A stretch of DNA of 50,815 nt from an uncultured Lachnospiraceae bacterium (GCA_948473115.1 CAOKWI010000027.1:1-50815), one strand, 5' to 3'; shown: positions 7,186 to 17,106, counted from the first letter of the stretch. The notes: generated by a model not told the origin, from the sequence alone. Made by a program: numbers and translations.

Positions 7186-10100
7186 GTGGTACCTCCACCA
7201 TGATATAGGCCTCCACGATATCCAGCTCCTGCATCTGGTCAAAGCCTTCAAACACAAGACCGCACTCAAAGCCTGCCTTCACTTCCTTCACATCATCCTT
7301 GAAGCGCTTCAGGGAAGCAAGCCCGCCTTCATAAATCTGCTCGCCCTCACGGGTGATGCGGATCTTACAGCCTCTCTGGAACGTGCCGTCCAGCACATAG
7401 GAGCCGGCGATATTGCCGATAGCGGACGCCTTGAAGATCTGGCGCACCTCCGCATGGCCGATGACCTTCTCCTCGAAGACAGGATCCAGCATACCCTTCA
7501 TGGCCGCCTCGATATCCTCAATGGCCTGATAGATCACCTTATACAGCCTGATATCCACGCCCTCCCGCTCGGCGGTTGCCTTGGCCGTAGCGTCAAGGCG
7601 CACATTGAAGCCGATGATAATAGCGTTGGAAGCGCTTGCAAGCACCACGTCGGATTCGTTGATGGCTCCCACGCCGCCGTGGATACATTTCACTACCACT
7701 TCCTCGTTGGTCAGCTTCATCAGCGATTGCTTCACAGCCTCCACGCTTCCCTGTACATCCGCCTTGACAATCAGGCACAGCTCCTTCAGATTACCCTCCT
7801 TGATCTGGGAGAACAGATCGTCCAGAGACATCTTGGTCTTAGTATCTTCAAGCATCTTCTCTTTATTCTGCGCCAGGTAGGTCTCCGCATAATTTTTCGC
7901 CGTCTTATCATTGTCATGGGCCAGGAATACCTCTCCTGCGCTGGGAACATCGGAAAGTCCCAGGATCTCCACGGGAGTGGAAGGCGTAGCCTCCTTCACC
8001 CTTCTGCCCTTATCATCTATCATTGCACGGACCTTGCCGTGGCAGGATCCCGCGGAAATAAAGTCGCCCACATGGAGCGTACCCTTCTGCACCAGAACGG
8101 TAGCCACAGGTCCGCGGCCCTTATCCAGCTCCGCCTCGATCACCAGACCTCTCGCACGCCTGTCAGGATTGGCTTTCAGTTCCAGGATATCCGCAGTCAG
8201 CAGAATGGTCTCCAGCAGATTTTCAATTCCCTCCCCGGACTTGGCGGATACGGGTACAAACTCTGTGGTTCCGCCCCAGTCCGCGGGGATCAGCTCGTAT
8301 TCCGTCAGCTCCTGCTTTACCCTGTCAATATTGGCGGAGGGCTTATCGATCTTATTCACGGCGACAATGATCTCAATGCCTGCCGCCTTTGCATGGTTGA
8401 TGGCCTCAATGGTCTGGGGCATAACGCCGTCGTCCGCGGCTACCACAAGGATCGCGATATCGGTGGAATTGGCGCCGCGCATACGCATGGCGGTAAACGC
8501 CTCATGTCCCGGGGTATCCAGGAAGGTGATCTTCCTGTCCTTTACGTTCACAGTGTACGCACCGATATGCTGTGTGATACCGCCTGCCTCTTTATCGATG
8601 ACATTGGTCTTACGGATGGAATCCAGCAGGGAAGTCTTTCCATGGTCAACATGTCCCATGACACAGATAACAGGCGGTCTTCCCACCAGGGACTCCTCCG
8701 CGTCCTCCTCCTCTTTCAGCAGTTCCTCGATGATGTCCACCTTGACTTCCTTCTCGCAGAGAATATCGTACTCCATGGCAATGTTCTCCGCATCCTCATA
8801 GGAGATCTCCTGGTTTACCGTCACGATCTTGCCTTCAAGGAACAGCTTCTTCACAATAGCGGAGGGCTGCAGCTTCATCTTGTCAGCCAGGTCTTTTATG
8901 GTAATCATCTCCGGCAGGGTGATGACCTTGATCACTTCCTCCGCCACTTCTTCCTTCTTCTTTTCAGGCTTGATGAACCGGCCGGGCCTGTTCTTTACCG
9001 CCTCGTCCTCCTCATAGATATGGTCCTTCCTGGAGCGCTTATCCCTCTCCTGGTTGCTTGCGCGCCTCTTTTCATCATCACGCCTCTTTTCCATATCCTT
9101 TGCCGGAGCGTCCCCTGCAAAGCCCTTGCCGCCTCTTCCATCTCTGGAAGCGGCTCCCTGTCCGCCATTGCCTCTGTTATCTCTCGGGCCGCCATTGAAA
9201 TTACGGCCGCCGCCTGCGCCAGCGCCCGGACCGCGGCGATCACCCTGACCGCCCTCAGCACCCGGCCTGCCGCTTCTCTGAAACCCGTTCTGCCTGTCTC
9301 CCTGAGGTCTGCCATTTGCGCCTGCGCCTCCTCTTCCCTGATACTGTCCGCGTTCAGGTCTGCTGCCCTGACCGCTTCCTCCCTGAGGCCTGCCGTCGCG
9401 ACGGCCCTCCTGAGAGCCCCGGCTCTCTCTCTCAGGTCTTTCCTGCCTGTCTGGTCTTTCCTGCCTGTCTGGTCTTTCCTGTCTCTCAGGCCTTTCCTGC
9501 CGATCTTGTCTGGCCGGTCTGTCCTGTCTGTTCTGGAATTTTTCCGTCTCGTTCACTGCACTCTGGCGCTGGCTGTTCTGCCTGCTCTGCTGGGCAGGCC
9601 TGGAAGGTACCATCTGCACGCTGGGTGTAGGGGAAGGAGGTGTCAAAGGTTTGATCGGACGTACAGGAACCTGCGCCCTGCCGCGGTCATTGCGACCACT
9701 GTTCTGTCTGTTCTGTCCCCCCTGAGACCGTCCCTGACCTGACATTTTTGAATTTTGGGGATTACTGACGAAGATGATGTTGGATCTTTTCTTCTTCTGC
9801 GCATCCTTATTGGCCTTATTGTCTGCCTTATTCTTTTTGGCGGGATCCTGGGACTCTGCTCTCCCTTCCGCATTTCCCGTCTTTACGCCGGCTTTTTCCG
9901 CTTTCTCACCGACATTTCCTGTTTTCACTTCTGCTTTCTCACCGGTGCTTCCCATTTTCATTTCAGCTTTCTCCGCTTTCTCACCGACATTTCCCGTTTT
10001 TGCTTCCGCTTTCTCACCGGTGTTTCCCGTTTTTGCTTCCGCTTTCCCTCCGGTGTTTCCCGTTTTTGCTTCCGCTTTCTCACCGGTGTTTCCCGTTTTT

Positions 10101-10408
10101 GCTTCCGCTTTCCCTCCGGTGCTTCCCGTTTTTGCTTCCGCTTTCTCCGCCATTGCTAACCTGTCTCCCGGCTTCTCAGCTTTCTCCGTTTTCCTTGCCG
10201 CGCCTGACCTGCCCACAGCGGTCTCCCCGACAGGCTCTTCCCTGACCCTGCCGCCGCCAAATTCCCTGCGCACCATTTCTGCCGCCGCCTCCTCTATGGA
10301 GCTCTGGGCAACCTTTGCCTCGATGCCCTTCTCCTGTAAAAAGCTTAAAATATCTTTACTTTGTTTATCTAATTCCTTAGCGAGCTCATGTACCTTTATT
10401 TTCGCCAT
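7181..10408 (-). CDS. infB: Translation initiation factor IF-2
   Basis: IF-2 is the GTPase that brings initiator tRNA to the ribosome. The 1075-residue protein begins [13 protein letters not shown] with GGGAGG 7 nt upstream; the longer frame lacks any such support. After a first IF2-N domain come about eight copies of an 11-residue repeat ([11 protein letters not shown] type, roughly residues 90-180), an RQER/RGG-rich disordered stretch, and a second IF2-N domain. The G domain follows, with GHVDHGKTS (near residue 583), DTPGHE, NKID and SAKSGEG, then domains II-IV ending in VPR. The linker is unusually repetitive, but all GTPase motifs are intact. Confidence 0.97.
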   Translation of the reverse strand: MAKIKVHELAKELDKQSKDILSFLQEKGIEAKVAQSSIEEAAAEMVRREFGGGRVREEPVGETAVGRSGAARKTEKAEKPGDRLAMAEKAEAKTGSTGGKAEAKTGNTGEKAEAKTGNTGGKAEAKTGNTGEKAEAKTGNVGEKAEKAEMKMGSTGEKAEVKTGNVGEKAEKAGVKTGNAEGRAESQDPAKKNKADNKANKDAQKKKRSNIIFVSNPQNSKMSGQGRSQGGQNRQNSGRNDRGRAQVPVRPIKPLTPPSPTPSVQMVPSRPAQQSRQNSQRQSAVNETEKFQNRQDRPARQDRQERPERQERPDRQERPDRQERPERESRGSQEGRRDGRPQGGSGQGSRPERGQYQGRGGAGANGRPQGDRQNGFQRSGRPGAEGGQGDRRGPGAGAGGGRNFNGGPRDNRGNGGQGAASRDGRGGKGFAGDAPAKDMEKRRDDEKRRASNQERDKRSRKDHIYEEDEAVKNRPGRFIKPEKKKEEVAEEVIKVITLPEMITIKDLADKMKLQPSAIVKKLFLEGKIVTVNQEISYEDAENIAMEYDILCEKEVKVDIIEELLKEEEDAEESLVGRPPVICVMGHVDHGKTSLLDSIRKTNVIDKEAGGITQHIGAYTVNVKDRKITFLDTPGHEAFTAMRMRGANSTDIAILVVAADDGVMPQTIEAINHAKAAGIEIIVAVNKIDKPSANIDRVKQELTEYELIPADWGGTTEFVPVSAKSGEGIENLLETILLTADILELKANPDRRARGLVIEAELDKGRGPVATVLVQKGTLHVGDFISAGSCHGKVRAMIDDKGRRVKEATPSTPVEILGLSDVPSAGEVFLAHDNDKTAKNYAETYLAQNKEKMLEDTKTKMSLDDLFSQIKEGNLKELCLIVKADVQGSVEAVKQSLMKLTNEEVVVKCIHGGVGAINESDVVLASASNAIIIGFNVRLDATAKATAEREGVDIRLYKVIYQAIEDIEAAMKGMLDPVFEEKVIGHAEVRQIFKASAIGNIAGSYVLDGTFQRGCKIRITREGEQIYEGGLASLKRFKDDVKEVKAGFECGLVFEGFDQMQELDIVEAYIMVEVPR

Positions 10409-10475
10409 TCCTTTTCCTCCCATTCCAGTTTCGTCTCTTTCATTCCGATCCCGTCTCCGCGCTACAATTCCGCCT

Positions 10476-10793
10476 TTATATGTTCCGCTCCTGTTCCAAT
10501 TGTCTGATGACCGCATCCGCCAGCCCTGCATCACACACGCATATCGACGACCTGAAATCTTTTCCGATGGCCCGTCCCAGGCTCTCCTTTGTTCCGTACC
10601 TGACAACCGGGACGTGATAAAAAGAACATTTGTCGGAAAATAATTTTTTGGTGTTATCGGATGCATCCTCCGCAACGACAACCAACATAGCGGAACCTTT
10701 CTTCACCGCCTCCAGGGTCTGGTGTTCGCCACTGACCAGGTTCCGGCCTCTCATGGCAATCCCCAAAAGCGAAAAAACTTTATTCTGTCCCAA
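10476..10793 (-). CDS. ylxQ: L7Ae/L30e-family ribosome-associated RNA-binding protein (YlxQ)
   Basis: A 105-residue member of the L7Ae/L30e/S12e fold, which binds kink-turn RNA; in Firmicutes this gene lies between rnpM and infB. The protein shows the expected [27 protein letters not shown] start region and the [17 protein letters not shown] strand-helix. I propose a TTG start at 10793, with GGGAG 10 nt upstream, giving a 14-nt overlap with rnpM. The next in-frame ATG would remove a conserved helix. The start is the uncertain part, not the family. Confidence 0.82.
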   Translation of the reverse strand: MGQNKVFSLLGIAMRGRNLVSGEHQTLEAVKKGSAMLVVVAEDASDNTKKLFSDKCSFYHVPVVRYGTKESLGRAIGKDFRSSICVCDAGLADAVIRQLEQERNI

Positions 10794-11052
10794 GCTCCTC
10801 AAACTCCCTTTCCAAAGTATCATACACTTCATTTGGAATGCTCATTTTGAAGGAGCGCTCCAGTCCCCTATTCTTACGTGCCTGAACCAGACAATCCCTG
10901 CTCCTGCAAATATATGCGCCTCTTCCGTTCTTTTTGCCTGTCGCATCCAGGCAAATTTCATTTTCGGCCGTCTTAAGGACTCTCACCATGTCCTTTTTCC
11001 CCTTCATTTCGCCGCAGCCTACACACTGCCTCAAAGGAACCTTCTTAGCCAT
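10780..11052 (-). CDS. rnpM: RNase P modulator RnpM (YlxR)
   Basis: A 90-residue YlxR-family protein. Family members bind nucleic acid, and in Bacillus one was reported to modulate RNase P. Visible signatures are PLRQCVGCGEMKGKKDMVRV at the N-terminus, with the paired cysteines, and GRGAYICRSRDC in the middle. The gene starts 8 nt after nusA and overlaps ylxQ by 14 nt, so it is tightly embedded in the operon. Confidence 0.92.
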   Translation of the reverse strand: MAKKVPLRQCVGCGEMKGKKDMVRVLKTAENEICLDATGKKNGRGAYICRSRDCLVQARKNRGLERSFKMSIPNEVYDTLEREFEELGTE

Positions 11053-11060
11053 ATATTTTC

Positions 11061-12290
11061 CTACTCCTCATCTGCATCTTCATATCCGCCTTCCGGCTCA
11101 TACTCATCAGCTCCGTATTCCCCGGGTTCATATTGTTCCGATCCATATTCCTCCGGTTCATACCCTTCCTCATATTCTTCCTGACCGCCTTCCTCGTACT
11201 CATCCTCCTCATAATCCAGATAGTCCTCGTAGCGGAAGCCCGGGGCATCCTTTGCCTGTGTCTCAGACTTGATATCTATCTTATATCCTGTCAGCCTGGC
11301 CGCCAGTCTGGCGTTCTGTCCCTCCTTGCCAATGGCCAGGGACAGCTGGTAATCGGGCACCACTACCTTGGCGGTCTTCTCGTCAGGATCCGCGAATACG
11401 GCGACGATCTTCGCGGGCGACAGGGCATTCTGGATCAGCTGTCCGGGATTTTCATCCCAGTTTACAATATCGATCTTCTCTCCCCGCAGTTCCTCCACGA
11501 TGGCATTGACCCTGGCGCCGTTCATACCCACACAGGCTCCCACCGCGTCCACATTGGGGTTGTTGCTCCAGACTGCGATCTTGGTGCGGCTTCCCGCCTC
11601 CCTGGCAATGCTCCTGATCTCCACCGTGCCGTCCTTGATCTCCGTCACTTCCGACTCAAACAGTCTCTTGACCAGCTCCGGATGGGTACGGCTGACATTG
11701 ATGCGGGGACCCTTGGGAGTGCTCTTGACCTCCAGGATATAGACCTTGATCCTCTCGGTGGGCCGGAACACCTCGCCCTTTACCATCTCACTCTCATTTA
11801 ACACAGCGTCCGCCTTGCCCAGGTTAATGCTGATATTCTTGCCCATATAGCGCTGTACCACGCCGGTGACAACATCCTTTTCCTTCTCATAATACTGATT
11901 GTAGATCACGCTTCTCTCTTCCTCGCGGATCTTCTGTAAAATCACGTTCTTCGCGTTCTGGGTGGCAATGCGCCCGAACTCCTTTGACTTGATCTCCACG
12001 TTCAGGATATCGCCCACATTTGCCTTCTGGGAAATTTCCCTGGCGTCCTCCAGGGAGATCTGCAGGCATTGGTCCGTCACATCCTCTGCGGACTCAACCA
12101 CTTCCTTCTCGGCGTATACCAGAAAATCGCAGGTCTCACGGTCAATCTCCACCTTCACGTTATCCGCCTTGCCAAAGTGGTTCTTACAGGCTGTGAGCAG
12201 CGAGTTTTCAATGGCCTCAAACAGGGTTTCCTTACTGATTTCCTTCTCCTTCTCCAAAATGTCAAGCGCTTCCATTAATTCTTTATTCAT
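11061..12290 (-). CDS. nusA: Transcription termination/antitermination factor NusA
   Basis: NusA binds RNA polymerase and controls pausing, termination and antitermination. The 409-residue protein has the N-terminal polymerase-binding domain (KELMEALDILEKEKEISKET), an S1 domain, then KH1 and KH2 with VGACVGMNGARV and LAIGKEGQNARLAARLTGYKI. The start MNKELM at 12290 has GGAGG 5 nt upstream; an ATG one codon earlier is too close. Unusual is the tail: about 50 residues made almost only of E, Y, G, P and D, probably disordered and strongly acidic. It lies downstream of rimP in the standard arrangement. Confidence 0.96.
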   Translation of the reverse strand: MNKELMEALDILEKEKEISKETLFEAIENSLLTACKNHFGKADNVKVEIDRETCDFLVYAEKEVVESAEDVTDQCLQISLEDAREISQKANVGDILNVEIKSKEFGRIATQNAKNVILQKIREEERSVIYNQYYEKEKDVVTGVVQRYMGKNISINLGKADAVLNESEMVKGEVFRPTERIKVYILEVKSTPKGPRINVSRTHPELVKRLFESEVTEIKDGTVEIRSIAREAGSRTKIAVWSNNPNVDAVGACVGMNGARVNAIVEELRGEKIDIVNWDENPGQLIQNALSPAKIVAVFADPDEKTAKVVVPDYQLSLAIGKEGQNARLAARLTGYKIDIKSETQAKDAPGFRYEDYLDYEEDEYEEGGQEEYEEGYEPEEYGSEQYEPGEYGADEYEPEGGYEDADEE

Positions 12291-12342
12291 CATATCCTCC
12301 ATTCCGGCATACGCCAATCTTTTTGTATTTAACAAGTATTCC

Positions 12343-12807
12343 TTAAAAGTCAAATGCCAGCCGTATCAACGCCACGTCCGGACGGTTAAAAGTCCTGGCG
12401 GTCTCCCCGTCCCTTATGACAATGGTATCCGCGTCAAAGCTTTCCAGTATACCGGAAAATTCCTTGCATTTGTCAATGGGCCTAAACAGCTTGATCTCCA
12501 CCTCCTGGCCGATACTGGCCTGTAAGTGCTTATCCTTCTTCAGGGCGCGTCCCAGTCCGGGACTGCTCACCTCCAGAATGTAAGCATCAGGGATGAAATC
12601 TTCTTCATCCAACGCATCCGAGAGAGCCCGGCTCACATTCTCACAGTCCCGGATATTGATCCCCTCCGGCTTGTCAATATAGGCCCTCAGATAGTAATCG
12701 CTGCCTTCCTTCACGTACTCCACGTCATAGATGGAAACATGATTGGCTTCCGCTATGGGCGCAAGCAGCTGTTCTGTCCTTGTCTCATACTCTTCCCTGC
12801 GGGACAT
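12343..12807 (-). CDS. rimP: Ribosome maturation factor RimP
   Basis: RimP supports assembly of the 30S subunit. The 154-residue protein shows the pattern of the family: LLAPIAEANHVSIYDVEYVKEG, the CENVSRALSDALDEED segment, and YILEVSSPGLGRALKKDKH, followed by an Sm-like C-terminal domain. AAGGAGG lies 6 nt upstream of the ATG. It is the first gene of the nine-gene operon, behind a strong promoter and a leader with a perfect palindrome. Confidence 0.95.
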   Translation of the reverse strand: MSRREEYETRTEQLLAPIAEANHVSIYDVEYVKEGSDYYLRAYIDKPEGINIRDCENVSRALSDALDEEDFIPDAYILEVSSPGLGRALKKDKHLQASIGQEVEIKLFRPIDKCKEFSGILESFDADTIVIRDGETARTFNRPDVALIRLAFDF

Positions 12808-12860
12808 AAAACGCCTCCTTTATCCTGATACTGTTTCTTACAATTCGTTCCTACAAGCAA

Positions 12861-12888
12861 GTAAGAGTGGCGTGCACGCCACTCTTAC
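12861..12888. promoter_or_regulatory. Perfect 28-bp palindrome in the rimP operon leader
   Basis: Two 14-bp arms (GTAAGAGTGGCGTG and its exact reverse complement) meet without a gap. It lies about 25 nt past the expected transcription start of the rimP operon and 54 nt before the ATG. No T run follows on either strand, so it is not a typical terminator. It could be a leader hairpin or a protein site. Confidence 0.6.
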
Positions 12889-12916
12889 CTTAATCGTCAT
12901 CATTCATCTATTAGCG

Positions 12917-12945
12917 AGTATAGTCCTGATTTTGGAAAAAGTCAA
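12917..12945 (-). promoter_or_regulatory. Promoter of the rimP-nusA-infB operon
   Basis: TTGACT, 17 nt, TATACT on the minus strand (each hexamer one base off consensus), directly after the stop codon of the M56 gene. Confidence 0.8.
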
Positions 12946-12955
12946 TACTTTTCCA

Positions 12956-15226
12956 TCACTTTTCAATTCCCATAAAACAGATTTTCCAGTCTTCTCCTTC
13001 TTTCAGCAGTTCCACAGTCAGATAATCGTTGGAATCCTCCTCGCTTTCCGTAGTTTTAACCGATACAGAGGCAACACAGTGGCCGTCCGTGGGATGGAAC
13101 CGCACATGAGTCTCCCCCTGTCCCCACTCCCTGATCGCATCCAGGATATCCGTGTCCACATCATACCCGTCCGCCAGGTATGGATCAATGCTGGCATGAT
13201 CCACGAATGCGGCTTCCAGCCTCGAAGAAAGCCATCTTGCCATTTCTGCTTCCAGGGCTCTTTCTTCTGCTTCCCTATAATAGGCGTTATAGGTTTCGAT
13301 GAGAGAATCAGTTCCAGCAGATCCAGACGGAATCACGGTAAAAGTCTGCGCCATGGCGCGCAGTTCCACGCCCCAGCCTTCCTGCGCCTCACCGGGACAG
13401 GTATAGGAAATACCCCATACCTCCTGATCGTCAGCCAAACGCAGTTCCACCCACATCATCCTGTCATTCGTCTCCTCATACTTCCAGTAACAGCCGTTCT
13501 CTTCCTGGTAGCCCTCCCCCAGCAATGCTTCCGCGATCTGCTGTCTGTCAAAACCATAATAATCCGAGCCCTCTGCGCTGAAATTGGCCACCCAGAGTTC
13601 CACCTCATGATTGTCCTCGCTCATCCAGCCGTCAGGACCGAAAGCCGTCCAGCCCTCCCGGGGAATCAGGATACCGTAACCCGGCCCCGTCATCAGCCGC
13701 GCAGGTTCCGACTCCGGCATTCCCTCTTTCATGTAAATCAGGCGGTATGTGTTTTCCCCTTCCGCAGACAGGCCTGTTCCACCCGCACTTCCGGATTCGC
13801 CATTGGCATCCGCGCCTGTGGCCGTTCCCAAACCTGCACTGCCGTCCATGGCTGTGCCTGCTCCCGAGGCTGCATTGCCGTCCATGCCTGTGGTTGCTCC
13901 AGAGCCTGTATTGCCGTACAAGCCGTCGATTCCTGTGAAAGTCCCCACAGGGGGATCCATAGGCAATGCGTCATAGGCGCCCACTTCCGGCAGATCCTTA
14001 TCCCCTGCCGCAGGATCCGCCTCCGCCCTGGACGTGGTGGCAAATATGCATCCTACCGTCAATACCATCATCGCTGCTATAACTATTGTTATTTTCCTTT
14101 TCTTTTTATATCTCATAATCGCACCTACTCTCTCTTCCACCGCGCTCTTCCCGAATCCGCTGTACAGCGGCATTGAAAATTGTCTGTCCTCCTCCATGCC
14201 GATCAGGGTCAGCGCATATCCCTTTCTCGCTTTTGTTCCGAAAATGCGCAGCACTTCCTCGTCACAGGACAATTCCAGATCACGGTTCATAAACACATAC
14301 ATCATCCATACCAGGGGATTAAACCAATGCAGACACAGCGCCGCTGCCATGGCAAGCTTCCAGGCCCCGTCAAACCGGCGTACATGCACCAGTTCATGCT
14401 GTAAAATATACTCCATTTTATGTCTGTCCTCCTGCAGCAGCTGTTTTGGCAGCAATATCACAGGGCGGACAACCCCATAGGTCAGAGGCGAGGAAATCCT
14501 GTCAGACTGACATATGCTCACCTTCCGGAGCAGCCTGTTTCTTTCCAGCCACTGCTCCGCAAACAGGTCTTCCAGCGGCAGCGCCGTCCTGAACCGTCCC
14601 AGACAGTAAAGATACAGCGCCAGAAAAATTGCCGCACAGATCACGGAGCCTGTCATGCCAGCTTTCCGAAGCAGATCCCCTTCCTGCAGACCGCGAAAGA
14701 GCTCCCTCCCTGACCATCCGCTTTCCATTGGCCTGCTGCCGGCGATGCCGTCCCCAGTCCTGTCAGGAAAGCTTCCGCCGGTGGTTTCCCGGCGTCCCGG
14801 ATTTCCCTCTGACCCGGTATTTTTTCCGGACATGATCTTCTTTCCAGGCTCAGGGCTTTCCCCTGACACGATACTTTCCCCAGGCACAGGATTTTCTCCG
14901 GATACGAGGTTTTCCCCGGACATAGGGTTCTTCCCGGACACAATACTTTCTCCGGAGTACAGCCCCCCTGAAAACAGTTCCGCCAGAAGATTCACCTGGG
15001 ATTCTTCACTGTCCGCCAGCAAGCGCTCCTGGATCACAGAGGCTATGCTGAAAGGAGCATCCACAGAAACGGGCACAAGCAGCCTCAGAAGCGCCATGCA
15101 CCACAGGATCGAAAAGGTGCGCTTGGGCAGCCTTTTTTTCAGCAGCAGCCTGAGAAACAGCACAGTCAGGATCAGGATGCCGCCATAGATACTCATATAA
15201 AGTAAATTCACCCTCACCAGACTCAT
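12956..15226 (-). CDS. BlaR1/MecR1-type M56 membrane metallopeptidase, atypical sensor
   Basis: M56 proteins sense a signal outside the cell and cut the partner BlaI repressor inside. The 756-residue protein has N-terminal membrane segments (about 10-30 and 38-55), a zinc motif HELVH at 277-281 with ELSCDEE about 40 residues on, and another membrane segment at 380-397. Between the second and third membrane spans lies an 80-residue low-complexity insert of imperfect SGENxV repeats. The extracellular C-terminal 350 residues start with a Gly/Ser/Ala-rich linker and do not look like the penicillin-binding sensor of BlaR1, so the ligand is unknown. It overlaps blaI by 4 nt (ATGA), showing coupled translation. 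Confidence 0.85.
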   Translation of the reverse strand: MSLVRVNLLYMSIYGGILILTVLFLRLLLKKRLPKRTFSILWCMALLRLLVPVSVDAPFSIASVIQERLLADSEESQVNLLAELFSGGLYSGESIVSGKNPMSGENLVSGENPVPGESIVSGESPEPGKKIMSGKNTGSEGNPGRRETTGGSFPDRTGDGIAGSRPMESGWSGRELFRGLQEGDLLRKAGMTGSVICAAIFLALYLYCLGRFRTALPLEDLFAEQWLERNRLLRKVSICQSDRISSPLTYGVVRPVILLPKQLLQEDRHKMEYILQHELVHVRRFDGAWKLAMAAALCLHWFNPLVWMMYVFMNRDLELSCDEEVLRIFGTKARKGYALTLIGMEEDRQFSMPLYSGFGKSAVEERVGAIMRYKKKRKITIVIAAMMVLTVGCIFATTSRAEADPAAGDKDLPEVGAYDALPMDPPVGTFTGIDGLYGNTGSGATTGMDGNAASGAGTAMDGSAGLGTATGADANGESGSAGGTGLSAEGENTYRLIYMKEGMPESEPARLMTGPGYGILIPREGWTAFGPDGWMSEDNHEVELWVANFSAEGSDYYGFDRQQIAEALLGEGYQEENGCYWKYEETNDRMMWVELRLADDQEVWGISYTCPGEAQEGWGVELRAMAQTFTVIPSGSAGTDSLIETYNAYYREAEERALEAEMARWLSSRLEAAFVDHASIDPYLADGYDVDTDILDAIREWGQGETHVRFHPTDGHCVASVSVKTTESEEDSNDYLTVELLKEGEDWKICFMGIEK

Positions 15227-15582
15227 TCCGACTCCTCCACCAGCTGTTTCAGCTTCCCGATCTGCTCCTTCGACAGCTTCTTCCTGCCGATCAGCGCCGC
15301 GAAAAGCTTATCCGCCGAACCGTCAAATATCCTGTCGATCAGCTCGTCCGTCTCCGCCGCCTGAACCTCCTCCCGCGGAATCAGGGCATGACACATGAAA
15401 TTGGGCTCCCGCCGTTCAATGGCCCCTTTGCCGATACACCGTTTGATCAGCGTATAAGTGGTATTCATGTTCCATCCCACCTCTTCCTTTAAAATGTCAG
15501 AAATCTGTTTCGCGGTGGTGTCCCCCCGCTTCCACAATACTCCCATCACCTTCAGCTCCGAATCAAATAACTTAATGTCCAT
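15223..15582 (-). CDS. BlaI/MecI-family transcriptional repressor
   Basis: A 119-residue winged-helix repressor of the BlaI/MecI family. It begins MDIKLFDSELKVMGVLWKRG, with the recognition region VGWNMNTTYTLIKRCIGKGAI and a C-terminal dimerisation helix (LFAALIGRKKLSKEQIGKLK). It is followed by the M56 protease that should inactivate it. Two palindromic operators in front of the gene indicate autorepression. No beta-lactamase or penicillin-binding protein lies in the neighbourhood, so the regulon is open; the divergent lipase-like gene is the only nearby candidate. Confidence 0.92.
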   Translation of the reverse strand: MDIKLFDSELKVMGVLWKRGDTTAKQISDILKEEVGWNMNTTYTLIKRCIGKGAIERREPNFMCHALIPREEVQAAETDELIDRIFDGSADKLFAALIGRKKLSKEQIGKLKQLVEESE

Positions 15583-15622
15583 ACTGCCCTCCTCTGCCGC
15601 GCGCCGACTCGCTGTATCCCTT

Positions 15623-15678
15623 CAAACTACTGTAGTAGTTTGTATCTATACACTACCACAGTAGTTTGAATATGTCAA
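15623..15678 (-). promoter_or_regulatory. Two BlaI operators over the blaI promoter
   Basis: Operator 1 (15623-15642) is the perfect palindrome CAAACTAC-TGTA-GTAGTTTG. Operator 2 (about 15652-15668) repeats the half-site GTAGTTTG with an imperfect partner. Both fit the TACTAC/GTAGTA type bound by BlaI. A -35 TTGACA lies at 15678-15673 with a weak -10 (TAGTGT) 17 nt on, inside operator 2. The sites also lie upstream of the divergent lipase-like gene. Confidence 0.75.
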
Positions 15679-15702
15679 CAGATTTTTCAAGCGCCCTCCT
15701 CA

Positions 15703-15731
15703 TTGCAAAAGACCGCTTTTCGTGATAAAAT
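15703..15731 (+). promoter_or_regulatory. Candidate promoter of the lipase-like gene
   Basis: TTGCAA, 17 nt, TAAAAT on the plus strand. The expected transcription start is only about 4 nt before the ATG at 15742, so the mRNA would be almost leaderless, unless a more distant promoter is used. Confidence 0.45.
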
Positions 15732-15741
15732 GAAGGACACT

Positions 15742-17106
15742 ATGAAAAACATAAGCCTAAAGATACTGAACTTTTTATTATATACAGCTGCCCTGTTCCT
15801 GGCGTGCAACCTGTATGCGGCAGGCAGGATCCTATCCCTGCCTGCGCCGGTTATTCTGTGGATATCCGCATTGTCTGTATACCTGTGGATACATGTTTTC
15901 CCCGTGTTCTTTCCCCTGCGGCCCAGGACCGGAAGGCTGAAGGTCTGCTCTGACGGCTGCTGGCTGCTGATCCTTTTTCTGAGCTCCTCCATCTGTTCCG
16001 TCGGATTGTTCCTCTGTGGATGCTTCGGGCTGCTGTCCCCAGGCACCCCGGCGGCGAACCCCGGGTTCTGGATCATCAATTCCCTGCTGGCCATCCTTCT
16101 GGAAGCCCTGGTTTTCTGGAACGGCATTATCCGGGTCTACACCTCCTCCCTGCAGCTGGGCATCCGGATCCGGGTCATCGGCATTGCCTGCGGCATGATC
16201 CCCATCGCCCATCTCATAGCGCTGGGCGTCATTATCCGCACCGTTACAAGGGAAGTATCCTATGAGAACCAAAAGATCTTATTGAATGAACGCCGCGGAA
16301 AAGAACGGATCTGCGCCACAAAATATCCCATACTGATGGTGCACGGCGTTTTCTTCCGGGATTTCCGCTACTTCAATTACTGGGGGCGCATCCCAAGGGA
16401 GCTGGAGACAAACGGAGCCCGTGTATTCTACGGCAATCATCAGTCCGCCGCTTCCGTTGCGGACAGCGGGAGGGAGATTGCAGACCGTATCTTACAGATT
16501 ATAAAGGAGACGGGCTGCGAGAAGGTCAATATCATAGCCCACTCCAAAGGAGGCCTGGATGCCAGGGCCGCCTTGCAGCTTCCCGGCATCGCGGGGCACG
16601 TGGCTTCCCTGACTACTGTCAGCACGCCCCACAGAGGCTGCGAGTTTGCCGACTACCTGCTCACCAGGATCCCCGCGAAGCAGCAGGCGGCTGTGGCAAG
16701 AGCATACAATGCCGCATTAAAAAAAGCAGGAGATCCCAACCCTGACTTTCTGGGCGCCGTGCGGGATCTCACCGCCTCCTCCTGCCTGGAATTTAATAAA
16801 AAGACACCCGATATTACAGATGTGTACTATCAGAGCTTCGGCTCCCGTTTAAACCGCGCCGTGGGCGGGCGTTTTCCCCTTAATTTCACCTATGTGCTGG
16901 CCAGGCGCTTTGACGGCGCCAATGACGGGCTGGTTGGATACAGATCCTTTCCATGGGGCACAAGATATCAGCTTCTGACAGTGAAAGGCGCCCGCGGGAT
17001 CTCACACGGGGATATGATCGACCTGAACAGAGAAAATCTCCCTGAGTTTGACGTCAGGGAGTTCTATGTGCAGCTTGTGGCCGGCCTTAAGAAGAAAGGC
17101 TTCTGA
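15742..17106 (+). CDS. Membrane-anchored alpha/beta hydrolase, triacylglycerol-lipase-like
   Basis: A 454-residue protein with about five N-terminal hydrophobic segments (first 180 residues), then a soluble alpha/beta hydrolase domain. That domain opens with YPILMVHGVFFRD (oxyanion region) and carries the nucleophile elbow AHSKGG, with the serine in a G-H-S-x-G-like setting. TTVSTPHRG is typical of lipases, ANDGLV probably holds the acid, and ISHGDMIDL the final His. The substrate is unknown; an ester lipid at the membrane is likely. I chose the ATG at 15742 (GAAGGA just upstream) over one 39 nt earlier that falls in the predicted -35. It is divergent from blaI and may share its operators. 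Confidence 0.8.
   Translation: MKNISLKILNFLLYTAALFLACNLYAAGRILSLPAPVILWISALSVYLWIHVFPVFFPLRPRTGRLKVCSDGCWLLILFLSSSICSVGLFLCGCFGLLSPGTPAANPGFWIINSLLAILLEALVFWNGIIRVYTSSLQLGIRIRVIGIACGMIPIAHLIALGVIIRTVTREVSYENQKILLNERRGKERICATKYPILMVHGVFFRDFRYFNYWGRIPRELETNGARVFYGNHQSAASVADSGREIADRILQIIKETGCEKVNIIAHSKGGLDARAALQLPGIAGHVASLTTVSTPHRGCEFADYLLTRIPAKQQAAVARAYNAALKKAGDPNPDFLGAVRDLTASSCLEFNKKTPDITDVYYQSFGSRLNRAVGGRFPLNFTYVLARRFDGANDGLVGYRSFPWGTRYQLLTVKGARGISHGDMIDLNRENLPEFDVREFYVQLVAGLKKKGF

Noticed and set aside
7454..9742. Plus-strand open frame of 762 codons opposite infB
   Set aside because: It is the mirror of infB, has no ribosome site or family motif, and infB is certain.
15673..15742. Alternative lipase start at 15703
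   Set aside because: That ATG is in the predicted -35 region and lacks a ribosome site; the ATG at 15742 has GAAGGA.
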